Positions 1-8,412 of a DNA stretch of 64,000 nucleotides are shown in pieces. Both the position numbers and the translations under genes were made by a program. The stretch lies in NCBI GenBank assembly GCA_947488175.1, contig CANKYO010000005.1, forward strand, positions 343,085 through 407,084, read 5' to 3'. The notes beneath the pieces are model-generated. The model saw only the letters and a program-made list of their open reading frames with translations, was not told the DNA's origin and did not search any database. How positions within the stretch are numbered: the stretch's first letter is position 1; every line of letters begins with the position of its first letter. Source of the stretch: an uncultured Paracoccaceae bacterium. GTDB lineage: Bacteria > Pseudomonadota > Alphaproteobacteria > Rhodobacterales > Rhodobacteraceae.

Positions 1-2
1 AG

Positions 3-410
3 CCGTTTGATGGGCCGCGTTGGTTTGGCCTTGATCAATTCAGCGGCCCGCCCCGTTTGGCGAACTGGATTTGCCAGACCGACAGTTTCGATGAAACGAT
101 GGCAATCACCGGCCCGCCCATTGATCTGGCACGGGGTGACTTGCGCTGGCAGTTGACTGTACCCGAAGATGGCAGCCTGCCGTTCGGCGGGGCCTTTCCC
201 ACGCTTATCCGCTGGGCCGAGGGCACCACGCATCCTGCCACGCGCCTGCCCGATAGCGGTTGCCGGTTGCGCAGGTTCGAGGTTAGCCATCCCGATGCGG
301 CCTTGCCGGGTATGGTTGATATTGCTGATCCACGGGTGCTTTTCCTGCGCGGCCCCAGTGGTTTTCGCGCCATAATCGACACGCCCAAAGGCGAGCGTGT
401 TCTGAGCTAG
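3..410 (+). CDS. VOC family (glyoxalase-like) protein, 5'-truncated by window edge
   Basis: The reading frame is open from the first bases of the window, so the start lies upstream and about 135 C-terminal residues remain. The visible part ([20 protein letters not shown], later a [10 protein letters not shown] segment) resembles the C-terminal half of Rhodobacteraceae VOC/glyoxalase-like proteins (Glyoxalase_3-type), which are cytoplasmic and generally of unknown substrate. A TTG near position 57 could serve as a start but would cut through the domain. The gene ends with TAG and is followed by a likely promoter for the next gene. The family call is a recognition from pattern only; substrate unknown. 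Confidence 0.6.
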   Translation, partial: PFDGPRWFGLDQFSGPPRLANWICQTDSFDETMAITGPPIDLARGDLRWQLTVPEDGSLPFGGAFPTLIRWAEGTTHPATRLPDSGCRLRRFEVSHPDAALPGMVDIADPRVLFLRGPSGFRAIIDTPKGERVLS

Positions 411-446
411 CGGTCAGAAAACATGGCTCAAATCGGTGGCAAGCCT

Positions 447-476
447 TTGAAAGCTTGCACATCGCGCCGATAATGG
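447..476 (+). promoter_or_regulatory. Candidate sigma-70 promoter for the TerB/J-domain gene
   Basis: TTGAAA at 447-452 and TAATGG at 471-476 are separated by 18 nt. They lie about 40 nt upstream of the chosen ATG at 518 in the gap after the VOC gene. The -35 is good and the -10 is weak, so this is a plausible but untested promoter. Confidence 0.35.
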
Positions 477-517
477 TTTTGGTGCCGCCGCAAGCCTCAT
501 CCGGACAAAGGGACCCT

Positions 518-1198
518 ATGTCGATCTGGACCCGCATTGCTGACGCTATTTCAGCCCTCGCCACTGGTGAGGGGCTGTCGGCTGTGTTTGAAAAGCTGCG
601 CACGCCGCCGGAGCGGACTGTTGCCTTTACAATCGCCGTTATCGCTTTGGGGGCCAAAATGGCCAAGGCTGATGGCGTGGTGACGCGCGACGAGGTGATC
701 GCCTTTCGCGAGGTGTTTGTCATACCGGCGGCGGAAGAGGAGAACGCCGCCCGCGTGTTCAACATGGCCCGGCAGGATGTGGCGGGATTTGACACTTATG
801 CCCGCCGGATCAAGGCGATGTATGGCGCGGATGACGCGCCGCTTTGTGATCTGCTGGAGGGGCTGTTTCATATCGCCATGGCCGACGGGATCTATCATCC
901 GAAAGAGGATGCGTTTTTGCGGGAAGTGGCAGAGATTTTCGGATTTGATGAGCGCCGTTTTCGCAGCATCCGTGCGCAATTTGTCGAGGATGCAGAGCGT
1001 GATCCCTATGATGTTTTGCGGGTTGAACCTGACGCGCCGCTGAATGAAATCCGTGCGTCCTGGCGCAAGCTTGTGCGCGAAACCCATCCTGATCAGATGA
1101 TGGCAAGGGGTGTGCCGGAAGAGGCCATCAAACTGGCCGAGCGCCGCATGGTGGCGATCAACCGGGCCTGGGAACAGATACAGGATACAAGGGTGTGA
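518..1198 (+). CDS. TerB-domain plus C-terminal J-domain protein (DjlA-like, soluble)
   Basis: This 226-residue protein has an all-helical TerB-like region at about residues 35-150 (acidic ADG repeats such as AKADG and AMADG) and a C-terminal J-domain at about 160-226. The HPD motif at 190-192 is the element that stimulates DnaK ATPase in J-proteins. Unlike DjlA of E. coli, no N-terminal membrane segment is visible, so it should be a cytosolic DnaK co-chaperone. The ATG at 518 was chosen because AAAGGGA lies just upstream; an in-frame start at 455 would add a tail lacking domain similarity. The stop overlaps the GTG start of the next gene, so the two are translationally coupled. Confidence 0.8.
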   Translation: MSIWTRIADAISALATGEGLSAVFEKLRTPPERTVAFTIAVIALGAKMAKADGVVTRDEVIAFREVFVIPAAEEENAARVFNMARQDVAGFDTYARRIKAMYGADDAPLCDLLEGLFHIAMADGIYHPKEDAFLREVAEIFGFDERRFRSIRAQFVEDAERDPYDVLRVEPDAPLNEIRASWRKLVRETHPDQMMARGVPEEAIKLAERRMVAINRAWEQIQDTRV

Positions 1199-2193
1199 GG
1201 ATCGCGACCTATAACATCGAGTGGTTCAATAATCTGTTTGATGACAACGGCTTATTGATCGCCGATGGCAGTTGGTCGGGCCGGTGGGATGTCACCCGCG
1301 CCCAGCAGACCGATGCGCTGGGTGCTGTTTTTACCGCGATGGATGCCGATGCCGTGATGATTATCGAGGCCCCGGACAGCAGCCGCAAACGCGACGGGAC
1401 ATTGGCATTGGTCGAATTTGCCAGGTATTTCGGGTTGCGGACCACTGCGGCGATTGTCGGGTTTAAGAACGATACCCAACAGGAAATCGCGCTGCTGTAT
1501 GATCCGACGGTGATGCAGGCGGTCCATGACCCGAAGGGTGATGATGACTGTCCGCCATTCGACAACAAGTTCCGCATGGATGTGAATGTGGACGCGGCCC
1601 CCGACATTATCCGCTGGTCGAAACCCCCTTTGGAGATTGCCGTGACGACGCCGAATGGGCCGCTGCGGTTGATTGGTGTTCATGCCAAATCCAAGGCGCC
1701 GCATGGCGCGCGGAATGCGGCGGCGGCGACCAGATTATCCATTGAAAACAGGCGCAAGCAGTTGGCCCAATGCATCTGGCTGCGCAAGCGGGTCGAGGCG
1801 CATCTGGCAGCAGGCGATGACCTGATCGTGCTGGGTGATTTCAATGATGGTCCGGGACTGGACGAGTATGAAAAGCTGTTTGGCAGGTCCGGCGTGGAGA
1901 TTGTTCTGGGCGAAGGCAATGGCATGCAGTTGTTCGATCCGCATGCCCGCATGGCGCTTGGTCGCAGGCTGGGTGCGATGCCGGTCACGGCGCGTTTCAA
2001 GCGGAAGGGAGAGCCTTATTTGCAGGCGCTTCTGGACTACATCATGGTGTCGCCCGGGTTGCGGTCGAAGGACCCGCGCTGGCAGATCTGGCATCCGTTT
2101 GATCACCCGCAATGTTATGCCAATGCCGATCTGCGCGAGGCGCTTTTGCTGGCCTCTGACCACTTTCCGGTCGTGCTGGACATTGCTTTGTGA
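1195..2193 (+). CDS. Endonuclease/exonuclease/phosphatase family protein
   Basis: This 332-residue protein of the EEP superfamily (DNase I / ExoIII / sphingomyelinase fold) begins with YNIEWFNN near residue 5, which supplies the first metal-binding Asn/Glu. It has GDFNDGP in the middle and ends with SDHFPVVLDI, the catalytic Asp-His signature. It should hydrolyse a phosphodiester or phosphomonoester with a divalent metal; the substrate cannot be read. No signal peptide is seen, so it is probably cytosolic. The GTG start at 1195 overlaps the upstream stop (GTGA), indicating coupling to the J-domain gene. Confidence 0.8.
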   Translation: MRIATYNIEWFNNLFDDNGLLIADGSWSGRWDVTRAQQTDALGAVFTAMDADAVMIIEAPDSSRKRDGTLALVEFARYFGLRTTAAIVGFKNDTQQEIALLYDPTVMQAVHDPKGDDDCPPFDNKFRMDVNVDAAPDIIRWSKPPLEIAVTTPNGPLRLIGVHAKSKAPHGARNAAAATRLSIENRRKQLAQCIWLRKRVEAHLAAGDDLIVLGDFNDGPGLDEYEKLFGRSGVEIVLGEGNGMQLFDPHARMALGRRLGAMPVTARFKRKGEPYLQALLDYIMVSPGLRSKDPRWQIWHPFDHPQCYANADLREALLLASDHFPVVLDIAL

Positions 2194-2194
2194 T

Positions 2195-2223
2195 TTGAGG
2201 GTTATCCCTTATTTTGTTATAGT
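2195..2223 (+). promoter_or_regulatory. Sigma-70 promoter predicting a leaderless mRNA
   Basis: TTGAGG (2195-2200) and TATAGT (2218-2223) are separated by exactly 17 nt. Only six bases (TTCGGC) separate the -10 from the ATG at 2230. Transcription starting 6-7 nt after the -10 would begin at or next to the start codon, and no Shine-Dalgarno sequence fits between. Confidence 0.55.
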
Positions 2224-2229
2224 TTCGGC

Positions 2230-2598
2230 ATGAAACAGATAGCTGCATTAACACTGGCCCTTGGCCTGACCGTCACCCCTGTTTTGGCGGAGGATGGCGA
2301 GGTTCAAGAGGGCTTTAATCTGATGGAAGAGGGCGCGCGGATGCTGATGCGCGGCCTCATGTCCGAGATGGAACCGGCGATTTCGGAACTGCGCGGATCG
2401 CTGGAAGACATGGCCCCGGTGATCGGAGAGTTCGCCCGAGAGATGGGTCCTGCGTTCACTGAATTGTTGAGCCAGGTGGATGATTTCCGGCATTATCAGG
2501 CGCCGGAGTTTCTGCCCAATGGTGATATCATTATCCGACGCGATCCGGATGCGCCGGTCTGGATGCCGGACAGCGAAACGGGTGAAATTGAGCTTTAG
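2230..2598 (+). CDS. Conserved small secreted protein (often mislabelled AAA+ ATPase)
   Basis: This 122-residue protein has an N-terminal Sec signal peptide (about residues 1-20, ending VLAED) and a mature domain of amphipathic helix rich in Met, Glu and Leu. A conserved tail reads LPNGDIIIRRDP. Homologues in Rhodobacteraceae carry the same tail and are sometimes labelled as AAA+ ATPases, but no Walker motif is present, so that label is not supported. It is probably periplasmic, of unknown function. It appears to be transcribed without a 5' leader and is followed by a strong hairpin at 2602-2640. Confidence 0.65.
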   Translation: MKQIAALTLALGLTVTPVLAEDGEVQEGFNLMEEGARMLMRGLMSEMEPAISELRGSLEDMAPVIGEFAREMGPAFTELLSQVDDFRHYQAPEFLPNGDIIIRRDPDAPVWMPDSETGEIEL

Positions 2599-2601
2599 AT
2601 T

Positions 2602-2640
2602 GGGTGTTGCGTGACCCCCCACCGAACGGTGGCAACGCCC
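2602..2640 (+). terminator. Long GC-rich hairpin after the secreted small protein
   Basis: An outer stem pairs GGGTGTTGC with GCAACGCCC (one wobble), with an inner CACCG/CGGTG stem. It lies 4 nt past the stop codon. There is no T-run, so it may be a Rho-assisted end or an mRNA-stabilising structure. Confidence 0.4.
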
Positions 2641-2658
2641 GGTGCAGGCGAATCGTAG

Positions 2659-2756
2659 GTTAACGCCTGTTTTTCATGGCCAAACCGCTGTCGGCATCGC
2701 GTCGGATTTGCGTCGGCAAAACGTCGGACCTTTTGTCGGCTTTGACCCCCATTAAG
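2659..2756. repeat. Dispersed 98-bp repeat, copy A, with phased GTCGG pentamers
   Basis: The segment starts GTTAACGC and ends CATTAAG. Starting at 2690, GTCGG occurs five times, with successive starts 11, 11, 11 and 12 nt apart. The same layout and length are found at 20704-20801, and a degenerate version at 44998-45066. Copy A fills the gap between two convergent genes, so it is not a simple promoter. Confidence 0.75.
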
Positions 2757-2779
2757 ACTGCGAACGTTGCGCGACGCGG

Positions 2780-4321
2780 CTATTTCGTGAACGTGACCGT
2801 GCCCGTTGCATCAAGGGCTGAGACCAGCGCGCCGAACCGCGCTTCGGCCACTTCGCCAAAAAGCGGGCGGGCCTGCTGCGTCAGTTTGAGGGTGAGTTCG
2901 CGTGACTTGCTGTTCCATTTCAGGACACCCGGTTGTTCGTCGGTATTGATCCAGAGCATCGCGCCCAGACGCATGGCCTTGCCCAGTATCTCGGCCTCTT
3001 TGATCTGGTCGGGGGTCAACATCGCGAAAAGATCGCTATAGCGGGGGTTGTCGGGCTTGTTGGTGTAGCGGTTCATCAGGGCCAGCCCAAGCAGCACACG
3101 TTCATAGTGCTTTAGCCCGCCCAGATTGGCGCGTGTGGCGTTGTCGAATGTCACCTCGGCCCGGTAATCGGGATGCGCACGCCAGCTGACATCATGCAGC
3201 AGACACGCGGCCTTGATGATCCGCTTGCGCTGCCAGTTGGCGCGCGGAAAGAGGGGTTTGACAAAATCAAACAGCACGCGGCCAAAGCCGGGCAGGCGGG
3301 CATCCTTGGCTTCGGCAAAGCGACAGGCCTCGATCAGGGGGTCGCGTTCGCGCAGCGCGCGGGGCATCTGTTCAAACAGCATCCCCTCGCGGATTCCATA
3401 GGATGAGACGGCGACATCCTTGGGTTTGAAGGTGCGCATCAGTTCCTGCAGCACGATCGTGGCCAGCGGCACCAGCGACATTCGACTGTCGGAAATGCCA
3501 CACCGCGCGCGTAATTCCTGCAGATCAGAGCTGCGGATATATTCGGCGGTCTTGCTGATCTTGCGCGATGTCATGCGGTATTCGTGCAGAACGGTCAACG
3601 GATAGCCCCGCCGTTCCATATCGACCCGCGCGATGGCACGCCATGATCCGCCCACCAGAAACAGGCGCATGCCGGTTTCATTGCCCATCTCGTCATGCAG
3701 GTTTTGCATCGTCTCGCGCACGTAAGCCTTGACCGCCTTCTTGCCGCCCTTGATTTCGCGCAGTTTCAACGGGCCAAGCGCGGATGTGACCCGCCGCCCG
3801 ACGCGCCCTTCTGCCAGATCGGCCAGTTCCATGGATGACCCGCCGATATCGCAGACGAGCCCGTAACTGCCCGGCCAGCCCAACAATACGCCTTGCGCCG
3901 ACAATCGCGCCTCTTCCTTGCCGTCGATGACCCAAAGCTTGATGCCGGTTTCGCGCAGGATTTCATCTTGAAATTCTTTGCCGTCGCTGGCCTCGCGCAT
4001 CGCGGCGGTGGCCACAGCGGTCAGCGGGCTGATCCCCATGCCTTCGGCCAGCGCGGCGAAACGCCGGATTGCCGACAGCGCCCGCACTCGGCCTTCGGGG
4101 TTGAGATGTCCGGTTTCCGATAATCCGGCACCCAAGGCACACATGATCTTTTCGTTGTAGAAATAGGCTGGCGAACGGCCCGCACCGTCAAACACGACCA
4201 ACCGGACAGAGTTGGAACCGACATCAATGACACCGACCCGGCGCAGGTTTTGTGCCGCCTCGTCCTCGAACAGAGGGCGGCCGAACGGCCCCCAATCAAT
4301 GGTGTCCGGTTGTTGCGTCAT
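2780..4321 (-). CDS. ppx: Exopolyphosphatase (Ppx/GppA family)
   Basis: The 513-residue protein starts with an actin-like ATPase phosphate loop (GVIDVGSNSVRLVVFDG), followed by CDIGGSSMEL, the second nucleotide/phosphate loop of Ppx/GppA enzymes. A C-terminal HD-like helical domain contains LLHDVSWRAHPDYR. It releases phosphate from long-chain polyphosphate and may also act on pppGpp. An ATG at 4321 was preferred over a GTG at 4348. It is the last gene of a minus-strand operon that also holds polyphosphate kinase 41 bp upstream, so synthesis and breakdown of polyphosphate are encoded together, as is usual in this order. Confidence 0.92.
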   Translation of the reverse strand: MTQQPDTIDWGPFGRPLFEDEAAQNLRRVGVIDVGSNSVRLVVFDGAGRSPAYFYNEKIMCALGAGLSETGHLNPEGRVRALSAIRRFAALAEGMGISPLTAVATAAMREASDGKEFQDEILRETGIKLWVIDGKEEARLSAQGVLLGWPGSYGLVCDIGGSSMELADLAEGRVGRRVTSALGPLKLREIKGGKKAVKAYVRETMQNLHDEMGNETGMRLFLVGGSWRAIARVDMERRGYPLTVLHEYRMTSRKISKTAEYIRSSDLQELRARCGISDSRMSLVPLATIVLQELMRTFKPKDVAVSSYGIREGMLFEQMPRALRERDPLIEACRFAEAKDARLPGFGRVLFDFVKPLFPRANWQRKRIIKAACLLHDVSWRAHPDYRAEVTFDNATRANLGGLKHYERVLLGLALMNRYTNKPDNPRYSDLFAMLTPDQIKEAEILGKAMRLGAMLWINTDEQPGVLKWNSKSRELTLKLTQQARPLFGEVAEARFGALVSALDATGTVTFTK

Positions 4322-4361
4322 GTGGTCCCGTCCCCGCAGATGCCCCACGATCAGGTATCGG

Positions 4362-6530
4362 TCAATCGTCGGTGTGGGTCAATTGCGGAACGTCGGATGC
4401 CCCGGCCGAGCCGCGCCCCGACAGTGACGGGTTTTCCATGAAGAACCGGTGGCAATTAAAGGCAAATTCGCCTTCTTCGATAACCGCGCGGGTAAAGCTG
4501 CCATCGGCGGACATGACCCAGCTTTGCGCCACGTCAGCCATGTTGGCCGCCATGATCTGGCTGACGATCTGCGCCTTGACGGTGGGGTTCTTGATTTCGA
4601 TCAGGGTTTCGACCCGTCTGTTCAGGTTGCGCCCCATCCAGTCGGCTGAACTGATATAGACCTTGGCTTTTTTGCTGGGCAGCACGCTTCCATTGCCAAA
4701 GCAGACAATGCGCGAATGTTCCAGAAACCGCCCTACGATGGATTTGACCCGGATGTTTTCGGACAGCCCTGTGACGCCGGGCCGCAGACCGCAGATGCCC
4801 CGCACCACAAGGCTGATTTTGACCCCCGCCTGACTGGCGGCATAGAGCGCGTCGATCACGTCGCTTTCGATCAGTGAGTTCATCTTGGCCCAGATGACGG
4901 CAGGCTTGCCCGCCTTTGCATTCTCGGCCTCTGCCGCGATCCGGTCGAGCAGGGTTTGCTTGAGCGTCAGCGGTGAGATGGCGAGGTGTTTGAGGTCTTC
5001 AGGCTGGGCGTAACCAGAGATGTAGTTGAACACCTTGGTCGCGTCCTGCCCCAGCTTGGCGTCGCAGGTGAAGAGGCTGAGATCGGTGTAGATGCGCGCC
5101 GTGATCGGGTGATAGTTGCCGGTGCCGAAATGGGTATAGGTGACCAGTTTGTCGCCTTCGCGCCTTACCACCGTGCTGATCTTGGCATGGGTTTTGTATT
5201 GCAGGAAGCCATAGACCACATGCGCCCCCGCCCGTTCGAGGCGGCGGGATTGCCGGATATTGGCGGCCTCGTCGAACCGTGCCTTGAGTTCGACCAGTGC
5301 GGTGACCGATTTGCCGTCTTCGGCGGCCTCGCACAGCGCTTCGACAATCGGGGACTTCTTGGATGTGCGGTAGAGCGTTTGCTTGATTGCCACAACGTTG
5401 GGATCGCGGGCCGCCTGTTTGAGGAAACGGACCACCATATCGAAGGTTTCATAAGGGTGGTGCAGCAGCATGTCCTTTTGCCGGATGGCGGCGAACATAT
5501 CGCCGTCATGGTCCTGCACCCGTTCGGGCACGCGGGGGCTGAAAGGCGGCCAGAGCAGGTCGGGCCGGTTGTCGAGCACCAATTCGCCAAGGTCGGCGAT
5601 GCCGATCAGCCCGTCCACCTCGATCACGGTGTCTTCGGTCACATGGAGTTCGGACATGATCAATGTTTTCAGGGCAGAGGGAGCCCCGGCGGACATTTTC
5701 AGGCGCACAACCTCGCCCCGACGGCGCCGTTTCAGCGCGACCTCGAATTCGCGCACGAGGTCCTCGGCCTCATCCTCGACCTCCAAGTCGCTGTCGCGCA
5801 GGACCTTGAAGGCGCAATGCCCCTTGATCTGATAGCCGGGGAAGAGCCGCGCGATTTGCACCAGCAGCAGTTCTTCCAGCGGTAGGAAACGTTGGCCGCT
5901 GTCAGAGGGCAGGGGCACGAACCGGTCGATCTGCGCCGGGACCGGCAAAAGCGAACGCAGTTGCCGTTTGTCGCTGGGCCGTTCGAGTTGCAGCGCCAGA
6001 GCAAACCCTTCGTTTGGCAGGAACGGGAACGGGTGTGCCGGGTCGATGGCAAGGGGTGAGAGGACCGGGAACACCTGTTCGATGAACACGTCCTCGAGAT
6101 ATGCGATATCATCTTTGGTGAGGTTTGCCTGGCTGAGGATATGGATATCCTGATCGGCCATTTCGGCCTGCAGGATATTGAACACCTCTTGTTGCCGCGC
6201 CATCAGGCGGCGCGCATCAGTGTCGATGACGACCAGTTGCTCGGCAGGGGTCAGCCCGTCAAGGCCGGGGGTGCTGTTGCCCTCGTGAACCAGTTCGCGC
6301 AGGCCCGCGACGCGGACGGTGTAGAATTCATCCAGATTGGTGGCCGAGATCGACAAGAAGCGTAGCCGTTCGAGCAAGGGCACGCGAGGGTTTTCCGCCT
6401 CTTCCAGCACACGCCAGTTGAACCCGAGCCAGCTGAGTTCGCGGTTGAAGAACCGCGCAGGCGTGCTGTGGTCGATATCGAGCGTCGTCGGGGCCGGATA
6501 GTCCCCTTCAAGAAAATTCGCTTTGGTCAT
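4362..6530 (-). CDS. ppk1: Polyphosphate kinase 1
   Basis: This 722-residue protein is normal length for PPK1. It transfers the gamma phosphate of ATP to polyphosphate reversibly. The N-terminal domain (RFFNRELSWLGFNWRVLEEA) is typical. The catalytic half holds KTHAK with the histidine that is autophosphorylated in E. coli PPK1, and HFGTGNYHP with a second essential histidine. PLD-like folds occupy the C-terminal half. The ATG at 6530 begins MTKANFLEG; the 13 residues read further upstream are not family-like. It is preceded 50 bp upstream by hdaA and followed by ppx in the same orientation. Confidence 0.95.
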   Translation of the reverse strand: MTKANFLEGDYPAPTTLDIDHSTPARFFNRELSWLGFNWRVLEEAENPRVPLLERLRFLSISATNLDEFYTVRVAGLRELVHEGNSTPGLDGLTPAEQLVVIDTDARRLMARQQEVFNILQAEMADQDIHILSQANLTKDDIAYLEDVFIEQVFPVLSPLAIDPAHPFPFLPNEGFALALQLERPSDKRQLRSLLPVPAQIDRFVPLPSDSGQRFLPLEELLLVQIARLFPGYQIKGHCAFKVLRDSDLEVEDEAEDLVREFEVALKRRRRGEVVRLKMSAGAPSALKTLIMSELHVTEDTVIEVDGLIGIADLGELVLDNRPDLLWPPFSPRVPERVQDHDGDMFAAIRQKDMLLHHPYETFDMVVRFLKQAARDPNVVAIKQTLYRTSKKSPIVEALCEAAEDGKSVTALVELKARFDEAANIRQSRRLERAGAHVVYGFLQYKTHAKISTVVRREGDKLVTYTHFGTGNYHPITARIYTDLSLFTCDAKLGQDATKVFNYISGYAQPEDLKHLAISPLTLKQTLLDRIAAEAENAKAGKPAVIWAKMNSLIESDVIDALYAASQAGVKISLVVRGICGLRPGVTGLSENIRVKSIVGRFLEHSRIVCFGNGSVLPSKKAKVYISSADWMGRNLNRRVETLIEIKNPTVKAQIVSQIMAANMADVAQSWVMSADGSFTRAVIEEGEFAFNCHRFFMENPSLSGRGSAGASDVPQLTHTDD

Positions 6531-6580
6531 GGGGCCTTGTCTGCTGAAACTGTTGCAGGCGTATGACAAGTATCGCGGGC

Positions 6581-7240
6581 TTAGCCGGGGTTGTCCAGCA
6601 GCCGCTTGGCGAGTTTGCGGTTGATCTTGTCGCTCGAGGCCAGCGCGGTTGCGTCCAGCCGTGCCACGATATCGGCAGCAGCAGCGAATGACCGTTCGAT
6701 GCGGGAGGCCAGATAGGCCACCAGATTGGGCTTTGGTGCGATCTGCCGGTCGGCAAAGAGTTTCATGATCAGCGCCTGCAGCAGCGCATCATCGGGGTTG
6801 CTGATCTGGGTCAGGGTTGTCGCCTGCATCCGGCTGGCGAGGTCGGGCAGGGTGATGGGCCAGCGGCTGGGCGGTGTTTGGGCGGTCATCAGCAAGGTGC
6901 CGCCGGTGTTGCGCAGGTGGTTGTGCAGGTGGAACATCGCCTCTTCCGCCGCCTTTGGCAGCGTTTCCATGTCTTCGACGATCACGGTCTGCGCATCGGT
7001 CTGATAATCGGCGGGCAGGGTGCCCGCGTCGATGATCACGCCGCCCTGCTGGTTTTGGAAGATGCGTGCCAGATGGCTTTTGCCGCAGCCTGTCGGCCCT
7101 GCGATCACCAGCTTACGTTCCGGCCAGCCATCGGGGGCTTCGAGCATCGCAAAGGCTTGCGCGTTCGCCTCGGACACAAAGAAGTCATCAGGCCCCAGCG
7201 CAACACCCGTTGGCCAGTCGAATGACAATTGGTTGTTCAT
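6581..7240 (-). CDS. hdaA: DnaA-like regulatory protein HdaA (AAA+)
   Basis: This is a 219-residue protein related to domain III of DnaA. It has MNNQLSFDWP at the N-terminus, where a QL-rich peptide in Hda proteins binds the beta sliding clamp, and a Walker A loop GPTGCGKSHLAR. It lacks the DNA-binding domain IV of DnaA. In Caulobacter, HdaA with the clamp promotes ATP hydrolysis on DnaA and prevents re-initiation. The ATG at 7240 was chosen because upstream frame shows no family sequence. The start is 1 bp from the stop of the PerM-like gene, so the two are coupled; ppk1 follows. Confidence 0.88.
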   Translation of the reverse strand: MNNQLSFDWPTGVALGPDDFFVSEANAQAFAMLEAPDGWPERKLVIAGPTGCGKSHLARIFQNQQGGVIIDAGTLPADYQTDAQTVIVEDMETLPKAAEEAMFHLHNHLRNTGGTLLMTAQTPPSRWPITLPDLASRMQATTLTQISNPDDALLQALIMKLFADRQIAPKPNLVAYLASRIERSFAAAADIVARLDATALASSDKINRKLAKRLLDNPG

Positions 7241-7241
7241 C

Positions 7242-8345
7242 CTAGTCGCCGGTCGATTTGCCGCGATAAAGCAGGCTGTCTTTGTATTGCTCCAGCGCGT
7301 ATCGGACGACGACCCCCAGCACGGCGGCCACGGGAACGGCGACAAGCATGCCCACAAAGCCGAAAAGCGAGCCGAAGACGGACAGCGCAAAAAGTAGCCA
7401 AACAGGGTGCAAGCCGACAGAACCGCCGACCAGCTTGGGGGTCAGAATGTTTCCTTCCAGAAACTGCCCGAAGCCAAAGATGCCAGCGACAATCCCGATG
7501 CGCACCCAGTTGGTGGCGTAGGTGACAGTTTCGCCGTCTGTCACCTCAACCGAGCCCCAGAACTGGAACAGGGCCAACCCAACGGCCAGCACACCGCCGA
7601 CAAGCGCGCCAACATAGGGAATAAAGGTGATCAGCCCGGCGATGAAGCCCACGATCAGCCCGAAATTCAGCCCCGCCGCCATCAGCCCGACCGCGTAATA
7701 GGTGCCGAGCACCAGACAGACCGTGCCCTGACCGCGAATGAAAGAGGCCAAGGTCCGGTCGATATCGCGGGCCAGTTGCCGGATCGTGTCAACGTGGTCG
7801 CGGGGCAGCATGCTGTCGATCTTGGCTGTCATGTTGTCCCAGTCCAGCAGCATGTAGAAGGCAACGACCGGCACAATGATCAGCAGGACCAGCACGTTGA
7901 TCAGTCCAAGCGCAGAACTGACCAGCCCATTGACCAGCTCCCCGCCTTTTGACTGGATCGTTTCGCCAATCGCCAGAAGTTGCTGGCGAACGGTGCTGTC
8001 AGCGTCGAGTATCTGGGGGAACCGTTCGGTCAGTCCCGCCTGCAGACGTTCGAAAAGTTCAGGTGCCGTGTCGATCAGGGCGGCGGTCTGCTGGATCAGG
8101 GTCGGGATCACCAGCAGGATCAGAAGAACAAAAACAAGGGCTGCGACAATGGTGATAATCGTCACCGCAATCACCCGTGTGCATCCTGCCTTTTCCAGCC
8201 GGTCAGCGATCGGATCAAGGCAGTAGGCGATGGCTCCACCCAGCACAAATGGCAGGATCACATCCCCCAGAAACCACAAGACGACCAGAAAAACAGCTGT
8301 GACGATGCCCCAGTATTTGGCTTGTTGAGAAACCGGAAGTGCCAT
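7242..8345 (-). CDS. AI-2E family transporter (PerM-like)
   Basis: This 367-residue integral membrane protein has about eight hydrophobic segments and the two-half layout of the PerM/AI-2E transporter family: an N-terminal pair of helices, a long periplasmic region with amphipathic helices, and a C-terminal bundle including PYVGALVGG. Substrate cannot be deduced; relatives export small signals or exchange sodium for protons. It is the first gene of the perM-hdaA-ppk1-ppx operon. A perfect 12-bp inverted repeat stands directly upstream of its ATG, and the best Shine-Dalgarno (GGAAAGG) lies inside the loop of that repeat. Confidence 0.85.
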   Translation of the reverse strand: MALPVSQQAKYWGIVTAVFLVVLWFLGDVILPFVLGGAIAYCLDPIADRLEKAGCTRVIAVTIITIVAALVFVLLILLVIPTLIQQTAALIDTAPELFERLQAGLTERFPQILDADSTVRQQLLAIGETIQSKGGELVNGLVSSALGLINVLVLLIIVPVVAFYMLLDWDNMTAKIDSMLPRDHVDTIRQLARDIDRTLASFIRGQGTVCLVLGTYYAVGLMAAGLNFGLIVGFIAGLITFIPYVGALVGGVLAVGLALFQFWGSVEVTDGETVTYATNWVRIGIVAGIFGFGQFLEGNILTPKLVGGSVGLHPVWLLFALSVFGSLFGFVGMLVAVPVAAVLGVVVRYALEQYKDSLLYRGKSTGD

Positions 8346-8346
8346 G

Positions 8347-8390
8347 CATGATCCATAATTACCTTTCCGATAGATGCGTTATGGATCATG
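8347..8390 (-). promoter_or_regulatory. Perfect 12-bp inverted repeat over the translation start of the PerM-like gene
   Basis: CATGATCCATAA (8347-8358) and TTATGGATCATG (8379-8390) are exact reverse complements with a 20-nt spacer. The proximal arm ends 1 nt before the ATG codon. In RNA the hairpin would put GGAAAGG in the loop and bring it close to the ATG. It could equally be a repressor operator. Confidence 0.55.
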
Positions 8391-8412
8391 GCTGTGCAAG
8401 GGGCGATGCAAA

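Noticed and set aside
4986..5885. 299-residue plus-strand frame inside ppk1
   Set aside because: Antisense shadow of the PPK1 catalytic domain; no ribosome binding site and no family.
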